64,000 nt of DNA. It comes from RYN-230 sp963711705 (GTDB lineage: Bacteria > Actinomycetota > Actinomycetes > Streptosporangiales > Streptosporangiaceae). Made by a program: the position numbers and the translations under genes. The notes beneath the pieces were generated by a model. The model worked only from the letters and a program-made list of their open reading frames with translations. It was not told the DNA's origin and searched no databases. Below are positions 24,983 to 33,574 of the stretch, in pieces (the first letter of the stretch is position 1; each line of letters opens with the position of its first letter). The stretch lies in contig CAVQFM010000010.1 of the NCBI GenBank assembly GCA_963711705.1, positions 1 through 64,000 on the forward strand. Reading direction: 5' to 3'.

Positions 24983-25022
24983 GTCCGTGCCCCGGGCCGA
25001 TGCGGCGGCCCGGGGCACGGAC
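24983..25022 (-). terminator. Strong hairpin terminator after the serine protease gene
   Basis: A perfect 16-bp stem (GTCCGTGCCCCGGGCC and its complement) with an eight-base loop lies 20 bases beyond the stop of the protease gene. There is no T tract. Confidence 0.75.
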
Positions 25023-25041
25023 GTCTGGGTGGACCGGAGGC

Positions 25042-26865
25042 TCAGTCGGCTGGGCCGTTGCCGAGCGTCACGGTCGCGGTGTGCGACTGGCCGGCCGTGT
25101 CGGTCCAGCTGATGCTCACCTTGTTACCTGGGTGGTAGTTGTGCAGTACCGAGGAGATCCCGGTCGGCGAGGTGATCGCGTGCCCGGCGACCGAGGTGAT
25201 CGTGTCGCCCTGGCTCAGCCCGGCCTGCGCGGCCGCGGCCCCGGGGAGCACCCCGGCGATCGTCGCGCCATTGCTGGCCGACCCGCTGCCGGACCCGTCG
25301 CTGCCGCCGAACCCGCCGAACCCGCCGGTGCTGCCGGCGCCGCCCGTGCTGTCCGAGGAGACCTGCACGCCGAGGAACGCGGTGCCACCGATGTGCACGG
25401 TGTCCGACGCCTGGCCCGCCGCGATCTGGTCGGCGATCGAGTCGGCCTTGCTGATCGGGATGGCGAACGCCTCGGTTTGCGGCTTCTGGCCGCCCTGCTG
25501 GAAGGCGGTCGTCGAGGTCCCGCTGGAGGCCGCGGTGTTCATGCCGATGACGTCACCGGAGCTGTTCACCAGCGGGCCGCCGGAGTCGCCAGGCTGGATG
25601 TTGGCGTTGGTCCGGGTCATGTCGGTCAGCTGCTCGGCGTTGGCCGCGGTCTCGTCCGACGCGGTGATGGTCTTGCCGAGGCCGGTGACCTTGCCGGTGA
25701 CGACGGAGGGCGCGCCACCCTTGCCCAGCGCGTTGCCCAGCGCCACGACCTTGTCGCCGACCTGCGCGGCCTGCGAGCTGAGCGTGACGGTGTCCAGCCC
25801 GGACGCGCCGACCAGCTTCAGCACCGCGACGTCCTTGGTCTTGCTGTACCCGACGACCTTGGCCGTGTAGGTGCGGCCGTTGCCGATGTCGGTGGCCTTG
25901 ATCGAGGTGGCCCCGTCGATGACGTGGTTGTTGGTCAGCACCTCACCGCTGGAGGTCAGCACCATCCCGGTGCCGGCCGCCTTGGCCTGCTGGTATCCCA
26001 GCGTGGACACGATGTCGACCAGGCCCGGCGACACCTTCGAGGTGATCTGCGCGGTGGTCAGCGTGCTGGAGCCGAACGCGTCCGCGACGCCGAGGCCAGC
26101 GAAGGCCAGCGTCCCGGCGGCCACGACTGACACGCCCGCGAGCACCGCGCGGTGCCGCCACCAGGGCTGGCTGCCGCCACCCTGACCGCCGCCATGTCCG
26201 TATCCGCCAGCACCGTACCCGGCGCCGTACGCGGCCGGGCCGCCAGCGCCATACGCGCCCCAGCCCGCTCCTGGCCCGCCCTGGGCATAACCAGGCTGGC
26301 CGCCGTGCCCGTAGCCAGGCTGGCCATAACCACCCGGTGCGCCGTAAGCGCCCTGGCCGTAACCCGGCGCACCCTGGCCACCCTGGCCATGGCCCTGGGC
26401 ATCGTGGCTGCTCTGGCCGTAACCAGGCATTGGCTGGCCATAGCCCGGCGCACCCTGGCTGTAGCCGGGCATCGCCTGGCCGCTGTGGCCGTAACCCGGC
26501 GCGGCCTGGGCACTTTCGCCATAGCCCTGGGCGTCGTGGCTGCTCTGGCCGTAACCGGGCATTGGCTGGCCGCTCTGGCTATAGCCCGGCGCACCCTGGC
26601 TGCCCGCGGCGTAACCCGGTGCGGCCTGGCCGCTCTGGCCGTAGCCCGGCGAACCGTAGCCGCCCGGGACCGGTCCATGCCCGGCCGGGCCGTAGCCGGC
26701 CGGTGCCGGGCCGGCTGGGGTGTGCGCGCCGGTACCCGGCTCGCTCGGGACGTGACTGGCTGAAGCGGACCCGCCGCTGCCGTCAGTCCCGGCCGGGCCC
26801 GGCTGGCCCGCCGCGAGCCTGCCCGGCTCATCCTGCGCCGGACGGCGCCTGAAGAACCTGCTCAT
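25042..26865 (-). CDS. HtrA-like trypsin/PDZ serine protease with Gly/Tyr/Gln-rich N-terminal domain
   Basis: The 607-residue protein has an unusual N-terminal cytoplasmic region. Residues about 57-235 are imperfect repeats around GYGQ, with PGYGQSSHDAQG occurring twice. One membrane helix follows (about 239-261). The extracytoplasmic trypsin-like domain has His314 (TNNHVID), Asp345 (KDVAVLKL) and Ser428 (GDSGGPL), so the triad is complete. A Gly/Ser linker leads to a C-terminal PDZ domain (about 505-600). Extracytoplasmic quality control, as for PepD and HtrA, is the likely role. The tail resembles low-complexity prion-like sequences, and the transcript ends at a strong hairpin. Confidence 0.9.
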   Translation of the reverse strand: MSRFFRRRPAQDEPGRLAAGQPGPAGTDGSGGSASASHVPSEPGTGAHTPAGPAPAGYGPAGHGPVPGGYGSPGYGQSGQAAPGYAAGSQGAPGYSQSGQPMPGYGQSSHDAQGYGESAQAAPGYGHSGQAMPGYSQGAPGYGQPMPGYGQSSHDAQGHGQGGQGAPGYGQGAYGAPGGYGQPGYGHGGQPGYAQGGPGAGWGAYGAGGPAAYGAGYGAGGYGHGGGQGGGSQPWWRHRAVLAGVSVVAAGTLAFAGLGVADAFGSSTLTTAQITSKVSPGLVDIVSTLGYQQAKAAGTGMVLTSSGEVLTNNHVIDGATSIKATDIGNGRTYTAKVVGYSKTKDVAVLKLVGASGLDTVTLSSQAAQVGDKVVALGNALGKGGAPSVVTGKVTGLGKTITASDETAANAEQLTDMTRTNANIQPGDSGGPLVNSSGDVIGMNTAASSGTSTTAFQQGGQKPQTEAFAIPISKADSIADQIAAGQASDTVHIGGTAFLGVQVSSDSTGGAGSTGGFGGFGGSDGSGSGSASNGATIAGVLPGAAAAQAGLSQGDTITSVAGHAITSPTGISSVLHNYHPGNKVSISWTDTAGQSHTATVTLGNGPAD

Positions 26866-27033
26866 CTTGGGATCTGCTCCTTCGTGCCTCGTCCCCTGCG
26901 TGGCTTACACCCTGATATTCGGTGACATACCTGGAAGAAACCTGAAAGGACTCTGCACACAGACCGACCCTCTTCTGAGAGTTAGCTGACCACCCGGATC
27001 CCGGGTCTGGGCCCGGAAGAGCGGTCGCTGCAG

Positions 27034-27816
27034 TCAGCCGGCCAGCAGGCGTTCGGGCTGCTTGTGGCCGCGGGCCTCGGCCAGCCGGACGTGGTAGATG
27101 GACCGCCAGCCCTTCCCGGTGATCAGGAACTCCCCGGCCCCCGGGAGGGCGGCGATCCCGTTCAGGATGGCCTGCGGGTCCCCCCAGTGGCGTTCCGCGG
27201 CCGCCCGGGCGTCGACGATGTCCACCACCTCGCCGGTATCCGGGTCGATCCCGGCCAGGTAGGGCCGGGGCGCCACGTTGGCCCAGACCCGGCCGCCGGC
27301 CCACTCCAGGTCATTGAGCCCGCCGATCAGCTTCCCGCCACAGCGCACCACGACCAGCCCGAGCGGGGCCAGCGTGTGCGGGTCTCGCCGGACCAGTTCA
27401 CTGCTGCCATCGCTGGTCAGCACGACATCACCGGCGGTGCAGATGCCCCAGCCCTCGCGGTTGTAGGGGATGGTGTCCAGCAGCGTCAGGCTGGCCGCGT
27501 CCCAGCGCAGCGCGACCCGTTCCCGCCAGGTCAGCTGCCAGATGTGCGGGCCGACCCGGCAGATGCCCTCGCCGAACAGTTCGGCGGGCAGCGCTGCCCG
27601 CTCGGCCGCCGCTGGCTGGCCGGGTTGGTAGCGCACCAGCGCGGACTGGCCATAGTTGCCGGTGCTCTCCCACACCGTGTCCCCTTCGGCCAGCAGCCCC
27701 TGGGTGAAGCCGCGATCGGGGTGCGGCAGGCGGCGCAGCACCTTGACCCGGTGGAACCGGGGAAACCCGGGCCGGGCGCCACCCGGCCCACTGTCAGCCA
27801 GTGACCTCGTCGGCAC
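27034..27816 (-). CDS. Glutamine cyclotransferase family protein (Glu_cyclase_2-like)
   Basis: The 260-residue five-bladed beta-propeller-type protein matches plant and bacterial glutaminyl-peptide cyclotransferases. Its signatures are LPHPDRGFTQGLL, VWESTGNYGQSALVRY, LFGEGIC and LNDLEWAGGRVWANV. These enzymes form N-terminal pyroglutamate. No signal peptide is visible, although family members are usually exported, so the location is uncertain. GTG 27816 follows GGAGGTG. It stands alone between the protease and the HExxH membrane protein. Confidence 0.82.
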   Translation of the reverse strand: MPTRSLADSGPGGARPGFPRFHRVKVLRRLPHPDRGFTQGLLAEGDTVWESTGNYGQSALVRYQPGQPAAAERAALPAELFGEGICRVGPHIWQLTWRERVALRWDAASLTLLDTIPYNREGWGICTAGDVVLTSDGSSELVRRDPHTLAPLGLVVVRCGGKLIGGLNDLEWAGGRVWANVAPRPYLAGIDPDTGEVVDIVDARAAAERHWGDPQAILNGIAALPGAGEFLITGKGWRSIYHVRLAEARGHKQPERLLAG

Positions 27817-27851
27817 AGCGGCACACCTCCGGCCTGGGCGCGAACCGCAGG

Positions 27852-28349
27852 TTACCTCGCGATGCTGGACGAACGCTGATCCGGCCTGACCAGCCGGGAA
27901 TCCGGCCCGGCCAGCCGCCCGGCCAGCCGGGCCACCGCGGGCCGCAACGGCTTATCGGTGTACCCGCCGTCGGCCAGCCCGGCCAGCCGCTCGAATACGT
28001 TGCGGGAACCGAAGTCGCCGGTAAGTCCCCAGGAGACACCGGCCGCCAGGAAGTACAGCGGGATCATCGGCAGCCCACCGCACCATGCGTATTGCGTGGC
28101 GTGTCTCGCCTCATGCGTGAGCAGGGCATCCATCCGGCGCAGGGCCGCGCGTTCCGGGCGGGCCAGGATCACGTTGCCGATGCAGAACGCCGGCGCGACC
28201 GGGACCGGCAGCCGGTAGCGCGCTCCGATCAGCAGGCCGTCGCGGCCCCGGGCCAGGCGGGCCCGGCCGGCCGTGGCGACCAGGACCCCGGCCAGGGTCA
28301 ACCCGTTGACCAGGTTGACCACCTGCCGTACCCGGTAGGCGGGGCGCAT
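27852..28349 (-). CDS. Small membrane protein with HEARH (HExxH-like) motif
   Basis: This 165-residue protein carries LLTHEARHATQYAWCGG near residue 80, an HExxH zinc-binding pattern. A hydrophobic stretch follows (PMIPLYFLAAGVSWGL) and then NVFERLAGLADGGY. A weak hydrophobic segment lies at residues 8-27. It resembles an actinobacterial family of uncharacterised DUF-type metallopeptidase-like proteins. It starts six bases after the stop of the FtsH-like gene and is clearly the last gene of that operon, so it may help process or recruit substrates. Catalysis is inferred only from the motif. Confidence 0.65.
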   Translation of the reverse strand: MRPAYRVRQVVNLVNGLTLAGVLVATAGRARLARGRDGLLIGARYRLPVPVAPAFCIGNVILARPERAALRRMDALLTHEARHATQYAWCGGLPMIPLYFLAAGVSWGLTGDFGSRNVFERLAGLADGGYTDKPLRPAVARLAGRLAGPDSRLVRPDQRSSSIAR

Positions 28350-28355
28350 GCCCGG

Positions 28356-30777
28356 TCAGGATCCGTTCAGCGAATCGGGGTCCGGGTTCACCAGCCAGGG
28401 ACCGGCCGTCAGGACCGGCCGGCTGGCCTCTGGCATGCTCAGCGGGATCGTGCCGTGCTCATGGTGCGCGTGCGCGGCCTCGTGGTGGTACTCCTCCAGC
28501 CGCTGCAGCAGCCCCGGGTCCGCGTACGGCCGGCCGTCCACGAACGGGCCCTGCTTGCATTCGATGACCGCCACCACGTCGTCGCCGCTCAGCGTCTTGT
28601 GCATCTCCAGCGCGTGGGCCAGGGACAGCACCCGGTCCCGGTCGTCGCGGATGATGCCCTCGACCCGGCCGAGCAGGCCGTGCAGGTTGTCCTCGATCCG
28701 GTCGGCCAGCGCCCGGCGCATCTCCGCCTCAGGGTCCTGGCCCTTCTTTTTCCGGCCGCCCTGCCCGCCGCCCGGTGAGCCGACCTCCAGCCGCCTGGCC
28801 GTGGAGTAGGACGAGACCGTAGACCCCATCCCCCAGAAGCCCTCCATGAACGAGGCCACGGTGGTCGCCGACTCCAGGTCGCCGGACACCCCGGACGAGC
28901 TGTCCTCGTCGAAGAACATCCGCTCCCCGGCCAGCGAGGCCAGCGAGACCAGGATGTCGGTCTCGTATTCGCTGCGCCACCGGGTGAACTGATCCTCGGG
29001 CGGGATGCTGGCCACCATCCCGAGGTAGTCGCTGCCCTTCTCGATCGTGGCGATGTCGATCTCCATGTGCTGGCGGGTCCGGTAGGCGACCAGCGCGTGG
29101 CAGGCCTCGTGGACGGCCACCGCGTGCCGTTCCCGCTCGATGTACTCCACGTCCTCGGGCGGCCCGAGTTCCTTGAGCTGTTTGGCCTTGATGACGTCGG
29201 CCCAGCTGATGACCTCCCGGCCGTCCCGGATCGCGTGGATCAGCGCCTCGTTCACCAGGTCCTTGATGGTGGCACCGGTGGCGTACGGGGTGATGACGGC
29301 CAGCTTGTCCATCTGCTGGGGGGTGAGCTCGTGGCGCACCTTGGCGAAATAGCCCTCGTAGGTACGCACCCGGCCCGCCTTGGACGGGTAGCCGACCTTG
29401 TAGATCCGGTCGATCCGGCCCGGCCGCAGCAGCGCCTCGTCCAGCGCCTCCGGCAGGTTGGTGGCCATCATGACCAGGATCCGGTACTTCGGCGGCGGCT
29501 TGGGGCGCATGCCGAGCAGCCGGCGGACGTGGCGGTTGATGAACCCGCGCGGCTTCTTCAGCCCGGAGATCTCGGTGAGCAGGGCTTCCAGCGTGCCCAT
29601 GCCACCGCCGCCGCCCATGCCCATGCCCATGACCTGCTTGCTGCGCCGGGTGTCCGGCTCGTCACCGGTGGACGAGGTGAGCGCGCGCTTGGCCAGCCAC
29701 CACTGCACGTCGTGCGACAGGTAGGAGAAGCCGTGGCAGCCGCCCGCCTGCCACGGCGCCGGGGTGGCGCCGGCTGCCCGCGGGAAGTTCGGGCCGCCCT
29801 GGGCCAGCGCGCCGCGGCGGCCGAGCGAGTCGGCCTCGTCGAAGAACACGATCACCCCGCCGTAGCGCAGCGCCAGCCGCCGGAGCTTGCGGAACAGCGA
29901 CTTGACCTTCAGGATGCCGACGCCCATGAACATGTTGATGAACGCGCCGGGGTCGACGAACACGTAGGGCCGGCCCGTCTCGCCCGCCACCGCCTCGGCC
30001 ATCAGCGTCTTGCCGGTGCCGGGCGGCCCCCAGAGCAGGATGCCGCCGGGCACGTAGCCGCCGCGGGACTCGATCTGCTCCGGGTCCTCCAGGTAGAGGA
30101 TGTTCTCCTTGACCCGCTCCAGCACGTGGTCCTGGCCCCACACGTCGGTGAACCGGGTCTTGATGTCGTCCGGGTAGTAGACGTCCACACCGCCCCGGGA
30201 CAGGAACCAGAAGATCGCGGCGAACTGGAGCACCACGATGAGCAGGATGGCGACCAGCTGCAGGACGAACGGCAGCGCGTGCCAGATGTAGGACGGCATG
30301 TGCAGCAGGGCCACAACCGGGTCGGTGTGCGTCACCTTGCCGGCGATCACGGCGATCACGGCGATCCAGAACGCCCAGGTCAGCAGCCGCCCGAGGCGGA
30401 ACCTGGTCCAGTCGGTCAGCCTGCGGTGCGTGGCTCCGCTCGACGCCGCCGAAGAACTTCACGGTCCAGAACCGGTGATAGGCGGCCGAATGTTCGCTGA
30501 TCAGGAAGTGGATCTGGCGCAGCAGTTCCAGGCCGATCAGGACGAACACCCACAGCCCGGACCTGGCCTCGATGCGCACCGCGTCGCTGAACCCGATCAG
30601 CGGGTTGGCCGCCATCGCCGACCAGACCAGCAGGAACCACACCAGGATCAGCAGCAGCAGGAACTTGATCCGGTCCCACAGCGGCAGCGGCTTGCGGGTC
30701 GGCCGGTTGTCATCCCGGGGGTGCTCGCCGGGCGGCGGCAGCCCTGCTGGGGAACCTGCCGGGGCCATCGTCATCAT
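28356..30777 (-). CDS. FtsH-like membrane AAA+ metalloprotease (apparent frameshift)
   Basis: The start is ATG 30777, overlapping the upstream lipoprotein stop. The N-terminal part (two helices: LLLLILVWFLLVWSAMA and LWVFVLIGLELLRQIHF) is in one frame to VKFFGGVER. From RRLTDWTRF onward (base about 30445) the rest lies in the +1 frame, and removing one C in CACCGCAG fuses them to about 806 residues. Two more helices precede the AAA domain. Present are Walker A GPPGTGKT, a pore loop NMFMGVG, Walker B VIVFFDEAD, RPGRIDR arginine fingers, HEACH zinc site and the third-ligand region SGDLESAT. Unlike FtsH it has four helices and a Gly/Met-rich insertion of about 70 residues after Walker B. Confidence 0.85.
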
Positions 30778-31418
30778 GGGCTCCTGACCGTGAAGGAGTT
30801 CATCACCGTGTCGATCTCTTTCTGATGCGAGCTGTAGCACGAGGCCAGGCAGTGCACGAGAAGCAGGTAGACCTCGGTGTCATCCGCATTCGTCAGAGCG
30901 ACCTGGTCGAACGTATTGACGCTGCCATCCGGGTAGGCGTACTCGAACGTCACCCGGACTCCGTGCACGCCCTGCCCGGGAGTGAGCATCATGTCGCGCA
31001 GCAAGTGGAAATTGGTGAGCGGGAACCCGCCCTGGGTCGCGGTGGTCCGGGCGGTGGCCGTCACCGGCAGGAAGAAGTCGCGCAGCTCGTTGTAGGACAG
31101 CGAGTTGGTGGTGGTCTGGTTGACCGGCGCGACCACCGAGTACGCGAATGGCTGCAGGTTCGCCGAGCTGAGTGCGTCTTCGGCGGCAGGCCGCGAGCTG
31201 GCGTCGTAGCCGACGGACCATACCGTGCTCGGCTGCTTGCCGCCGTTGTTGATCGCCTTTTGCAGCGAGGAGTCGCTGATCTGGCGCCAGCCGCTGGGCA
31301 CCTTGAAGTAGGTGTGCGCACCCGAGTTGGTGACATAGGTGAACTGTGGCGCGGCACAGCCAGTAACCATGAGCGCGAGCAGGATCATGCCCAGCCCGAT
31401 GATGCGGCCCCTGCTCAT
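30774..31418 (-). CDS. Secreted lipoprotein, unknown function
   Basis: The 214-residue precursor has a type II signal peptide: MSRGRIIGLGMILLALMVTGC gives the lipobox VTGC, cleaved before Cys21. The mature part begins with YFKVPSGWRQIS, a pattern seen in actinobacterial surface lipoproteins resembling the LpqN/LpqT-type PsbP-like fold. It ends ETDTVMNSF-like (KEIDTVMNSFTVR), also typical of that fold. GAGAGGGC precedes the ATG. Its stop overlaps the FtsH-like gene's start, so it leads a three-gene operon and may be a substrate adaptor on the outer face. Confidence 0.8.
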   Translation of the reverse strand: MSRGRIIGLGMILLALMVTGCAAPQFTYVTNSGAHTYFKVPSGWRQISDSSLQKAINNGGKQPSTVWSVGYDASSRPAAEDALSSANLQPFAYSVVAPVNQTTTNSLSYNELRDFFLPVTATARTTATQGGFPLTNFHLLRDMMLTPGQGVHGVRVTFEYAYPDGSVNTFDQVALTNADDTEVYLLLVHCLASCYSSHQKEIDTVMNSFTVRSP

Positions 31419-31681
31419 GCCCTCTCTCCCACTGTAAGGAAGCGGCTACGGACCCGTTATGAGTTCGTGTCCTAATGGGAGTATCGCTTCCAGATACGCC
31501 CCCTGGGTAGACGTGATCTCGATTAGCCATCTGCCTGTAACACGTAGAGACTTGCCCTGCCGGCTCACCAGCGGCCGCGGCGGGTTTCCGGAATCCGGGG
31601 CCGGCCGGCCGCGGCGGGCATGGGCTGTGCGCGGCCGGAGAACTGCCCCCATCACCGTGAGCCCGGCTCAGGGAGGACCCA

Positions 31682-33313
31682 GTGAACGGTGCCCAGGCGC
31701 TGATCCGCACGCTGATCGCCTGTGGCGTGGACACCTGCTTCAGCAACCCGGGAACCTCGGAGATGCACTTCGTCGCGGCCCTGGACCACGAGCCGGGCAT
31801 GCGCGGCGTGCTGTGCCTGTTCGAGGGCGTGGCCACCGGCGCGGCCGACGGCTATGGCCGGATGGCGGGCCGCCCCGCCGCCACCCTGCTGCATCTGGGC
31901 CCCGGCCTGGCGAACGGGCTGGCCAACCTGCACAACGCACACCGCGCCGGTACTCCCCTGCTCAACATCGTGGGGGACCACGCTACCCACCACAAGCGGT
32001 ACGACGCTCCGCTGGAGTCCGACATCGACTCCCTGGCCCGGCCGGTGTCCAGCTGGATCCGCCGCTCCGCGCGCAGTGCCGACGTGGGCGCGGACGCGGC
32101 CGACGCGGTGGCCGCCGCCCAGCGGGCCCCCGGCGGGGTGGCCACGCTGATCCTGCCCGCCGACGTGTCCTGGTCGGCCGGTGGCGAGCCCGCCGCACCG
32201 CCGGTGATCCGCCGGCCCGCCCCGGTTCCGGACGACGTGGTGCGGTCCGCGGCCAAGGCGCTGCGCAGCGGTGAGCCATGCCTGCTGCTGCTCGGCGGGA
32301 GCGCGCTGAGCCGGGCCGGCCTGGACGCGGCCAGCCGGATCGCGGCCGGCACGGGGGCGAGGCTGCTGGGTGAGACGTTCCCGGCCCGGCTGGCCCGCGG
32401 CGCAGGCCTGCCTGCCCTGGACCGGCTGGCCTACCTGGCCGAGTTCGCCACCGCCCAGCTGGCCGGGACCCGGCAGCTGATCCTGGCCGGGACGCGGGCC
32501 CCGGTGTCGTTCTTCGCCTACCCCGGGCAGGCCAGCTCGCTGGTGCCCGGGGACGGCCAGGTCCACCAGCTGGCCGGACCGGGCGATGACGTGCCCGCCG
32601 CGCTCGCTGCCCTGGCCGCGCTGGCCGCCCCGGAGGCCCGGGCGGTGCCGCAGCCGGCCCAGCGGCCCGCGCTGCCTGGTTCGGCGGGCGGCGTGGCGGC
32701 TGAGGAGGCGCTGACCGCGGAGAACGCCGCCGCTGTCATTGGCGCGCTGCTGCCCGAGGGCGCGATCGTGTCCGACGAGGCCAACACGTCCGGGCTGTGG
32801 CTGCCCGCGGCCACCGCGGGCGCACCCCCGCACGACTGGCTCACGCTGACTGGCGGCGCCATCGGGCAGGGCCTGCCGGTGGCCACCGGCGCCGCGGCCG
32901 CCTGCCCGGATCGCCCGGTTCTCGCGCTGGAAGCCGACGGCAGCGCGATGTACACGATCTCGGCCCTGTGGACACACGCCCGGGAGGGGCTGGACGTGAC
33001 CACGGTCATCTTCAGCAACCGCGCCTACGCCATCCTCAACCTGGAACTGCAGCGGGTCGGCGCGGTCGGCCCCGGTGCGGGCGCCGGGGGCGGGACCGGG
33101 GTCGGTGCCGGGAGCGGGGCCGGGGCCGGGCCGGCCGCGCGGAGCCTGCTCGATCTGTCCCGGCCGGACATCGATTTCACCGCCCTGGCCGCCGGTATGG
33201 GTGTCCCGGCCAGCCGCGCGTCGACCACTGGGGAGTTCGCGGGGCAGCTGCGCCGGGCCCTGGCCGAGCCGGGCCCGCACCTCATCGAGGCCATCGTCCC
33301 GCCGGTCGCCTAG
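31682..33313 (+). CDS. ThDP-dependent enzyme, acetolactate synthase large subunit-like
   Basis: The 543-residue enzyme has the three domains of the ThDP decarboxylase family. The catalytic glutamate is Glu48 in FEGVATGAADGYGR. The central domain runs from about 185, and the C-terminal ThDP domain has GGAIGQGLPVATG and the metal-binding stretch EADGSAM...SNRAYAIL, where the usual GDG is ADG. A Gly/Ala-rich insertion (about residues 462-485) interrupts the ThDP domain after NLELQRVG. GTG 31682 follows GGGAGG. No small regulatory subunit gene is adjacent, so it is not the biosynthetic acetohydroxyacid synthase; benzoylformate or oxalyl-type substrates are possible. Confidence 0.82.
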   Translation: MNGAQALIRTLIACGVDTCFSNPGTSEMHFVAALDHEPGMRGVLCLFEGVATGAADGYGRMAGRPAATLLHLGPGLANGLANLHNAHRAGTPLLNIVGDHATHHKRYDAPLESDIDSLARPVSSWIRRSARSADVGADAADAVAAAQRAPGGVATLILPADVSWSAGGEPAAPPVIRRPAPVPDDVVRSAAKALRSGEPCLLLLGGSALSRAGLDAASRIAAGTGARLLGETFPARLARGAGLPALDRLAYLAEFATAQLAGTRQLILAGTRAPVSFFAYPGQASSLVPGDGQVHQLAGPGDDVPAALAALAALAAPEARAVPQPAQRPALPGSAGGVAAEEALTAENAAAVIGALLPEGAIVSDEANTSGLWLPAATAGAPPHDWLTLTGGAIGQGLPVATGAAAACPDRPVLALEADGSAMYTISALWTHAREGLDVTTVIFSNRAYAILNLELQRVGAVGPGAGAGGGTGVGAGSGAGAGPAARSLLDLSRPDIDFTALAAGMGVPASRASTTGEFAGQLRRALAEPGPHLIEAIVPPVA

Positions 33314-33372
33314 AGCCACTGCTGCCCGTGCGACGGGGCCGGCCCCCTCAGAGATGACGCTGAGCTGGGCCG

Positions 33373-33556
33373 CTAGCTCCAGCGAAGTCCGCGCTGGGGA
33401 TACTCCCGCAGGAACGTGGGGAGGTCAGGTGCCTGCCAGATCGCGTCGTCCCATCCAGTGAAGACCACATCGACCAGGACCACCGGCGATGGCTGGCTGC
33501 GGCTGTCGAGGGCGAGCAGCTCGCGGCTGCCGCCTGGCCAGTGCGCCCTGTACGGT
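33373..33556 (-). pseudogene. Possible C-terminal coding fragment beyond the EamA gene
   Basis: In the frame +1 to the EamA gene, a stretch ending at 33373 reads VVLVDVVFTGWDDAIWQAPDL and TFLREYPQRGLRWS, which looks like genuine folded protein rather than noise. It has no start or ribosome site of its own and directly follows a low-complexity segment. It may be the true tail of the EamA-containing protein after frame correction, or the remains of another gene. Confidence 0.25.
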
Positions 33557-33574
33557 TCCGGCCGCCCGGCCTGG

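Noticed and set aside
31682..33313. Biosynthetic acetohydroxyacid synthase (ilvB)
   Set aside because: No ilvN or ilvC follows, and the ThDP motif and insertion differ from the biosynthetic enzyme.
33337..33348. Palindrome GGGGCCGGCCCC
   Set aside because: A short GC palindrome with no loop is expected by chance at this base composition.
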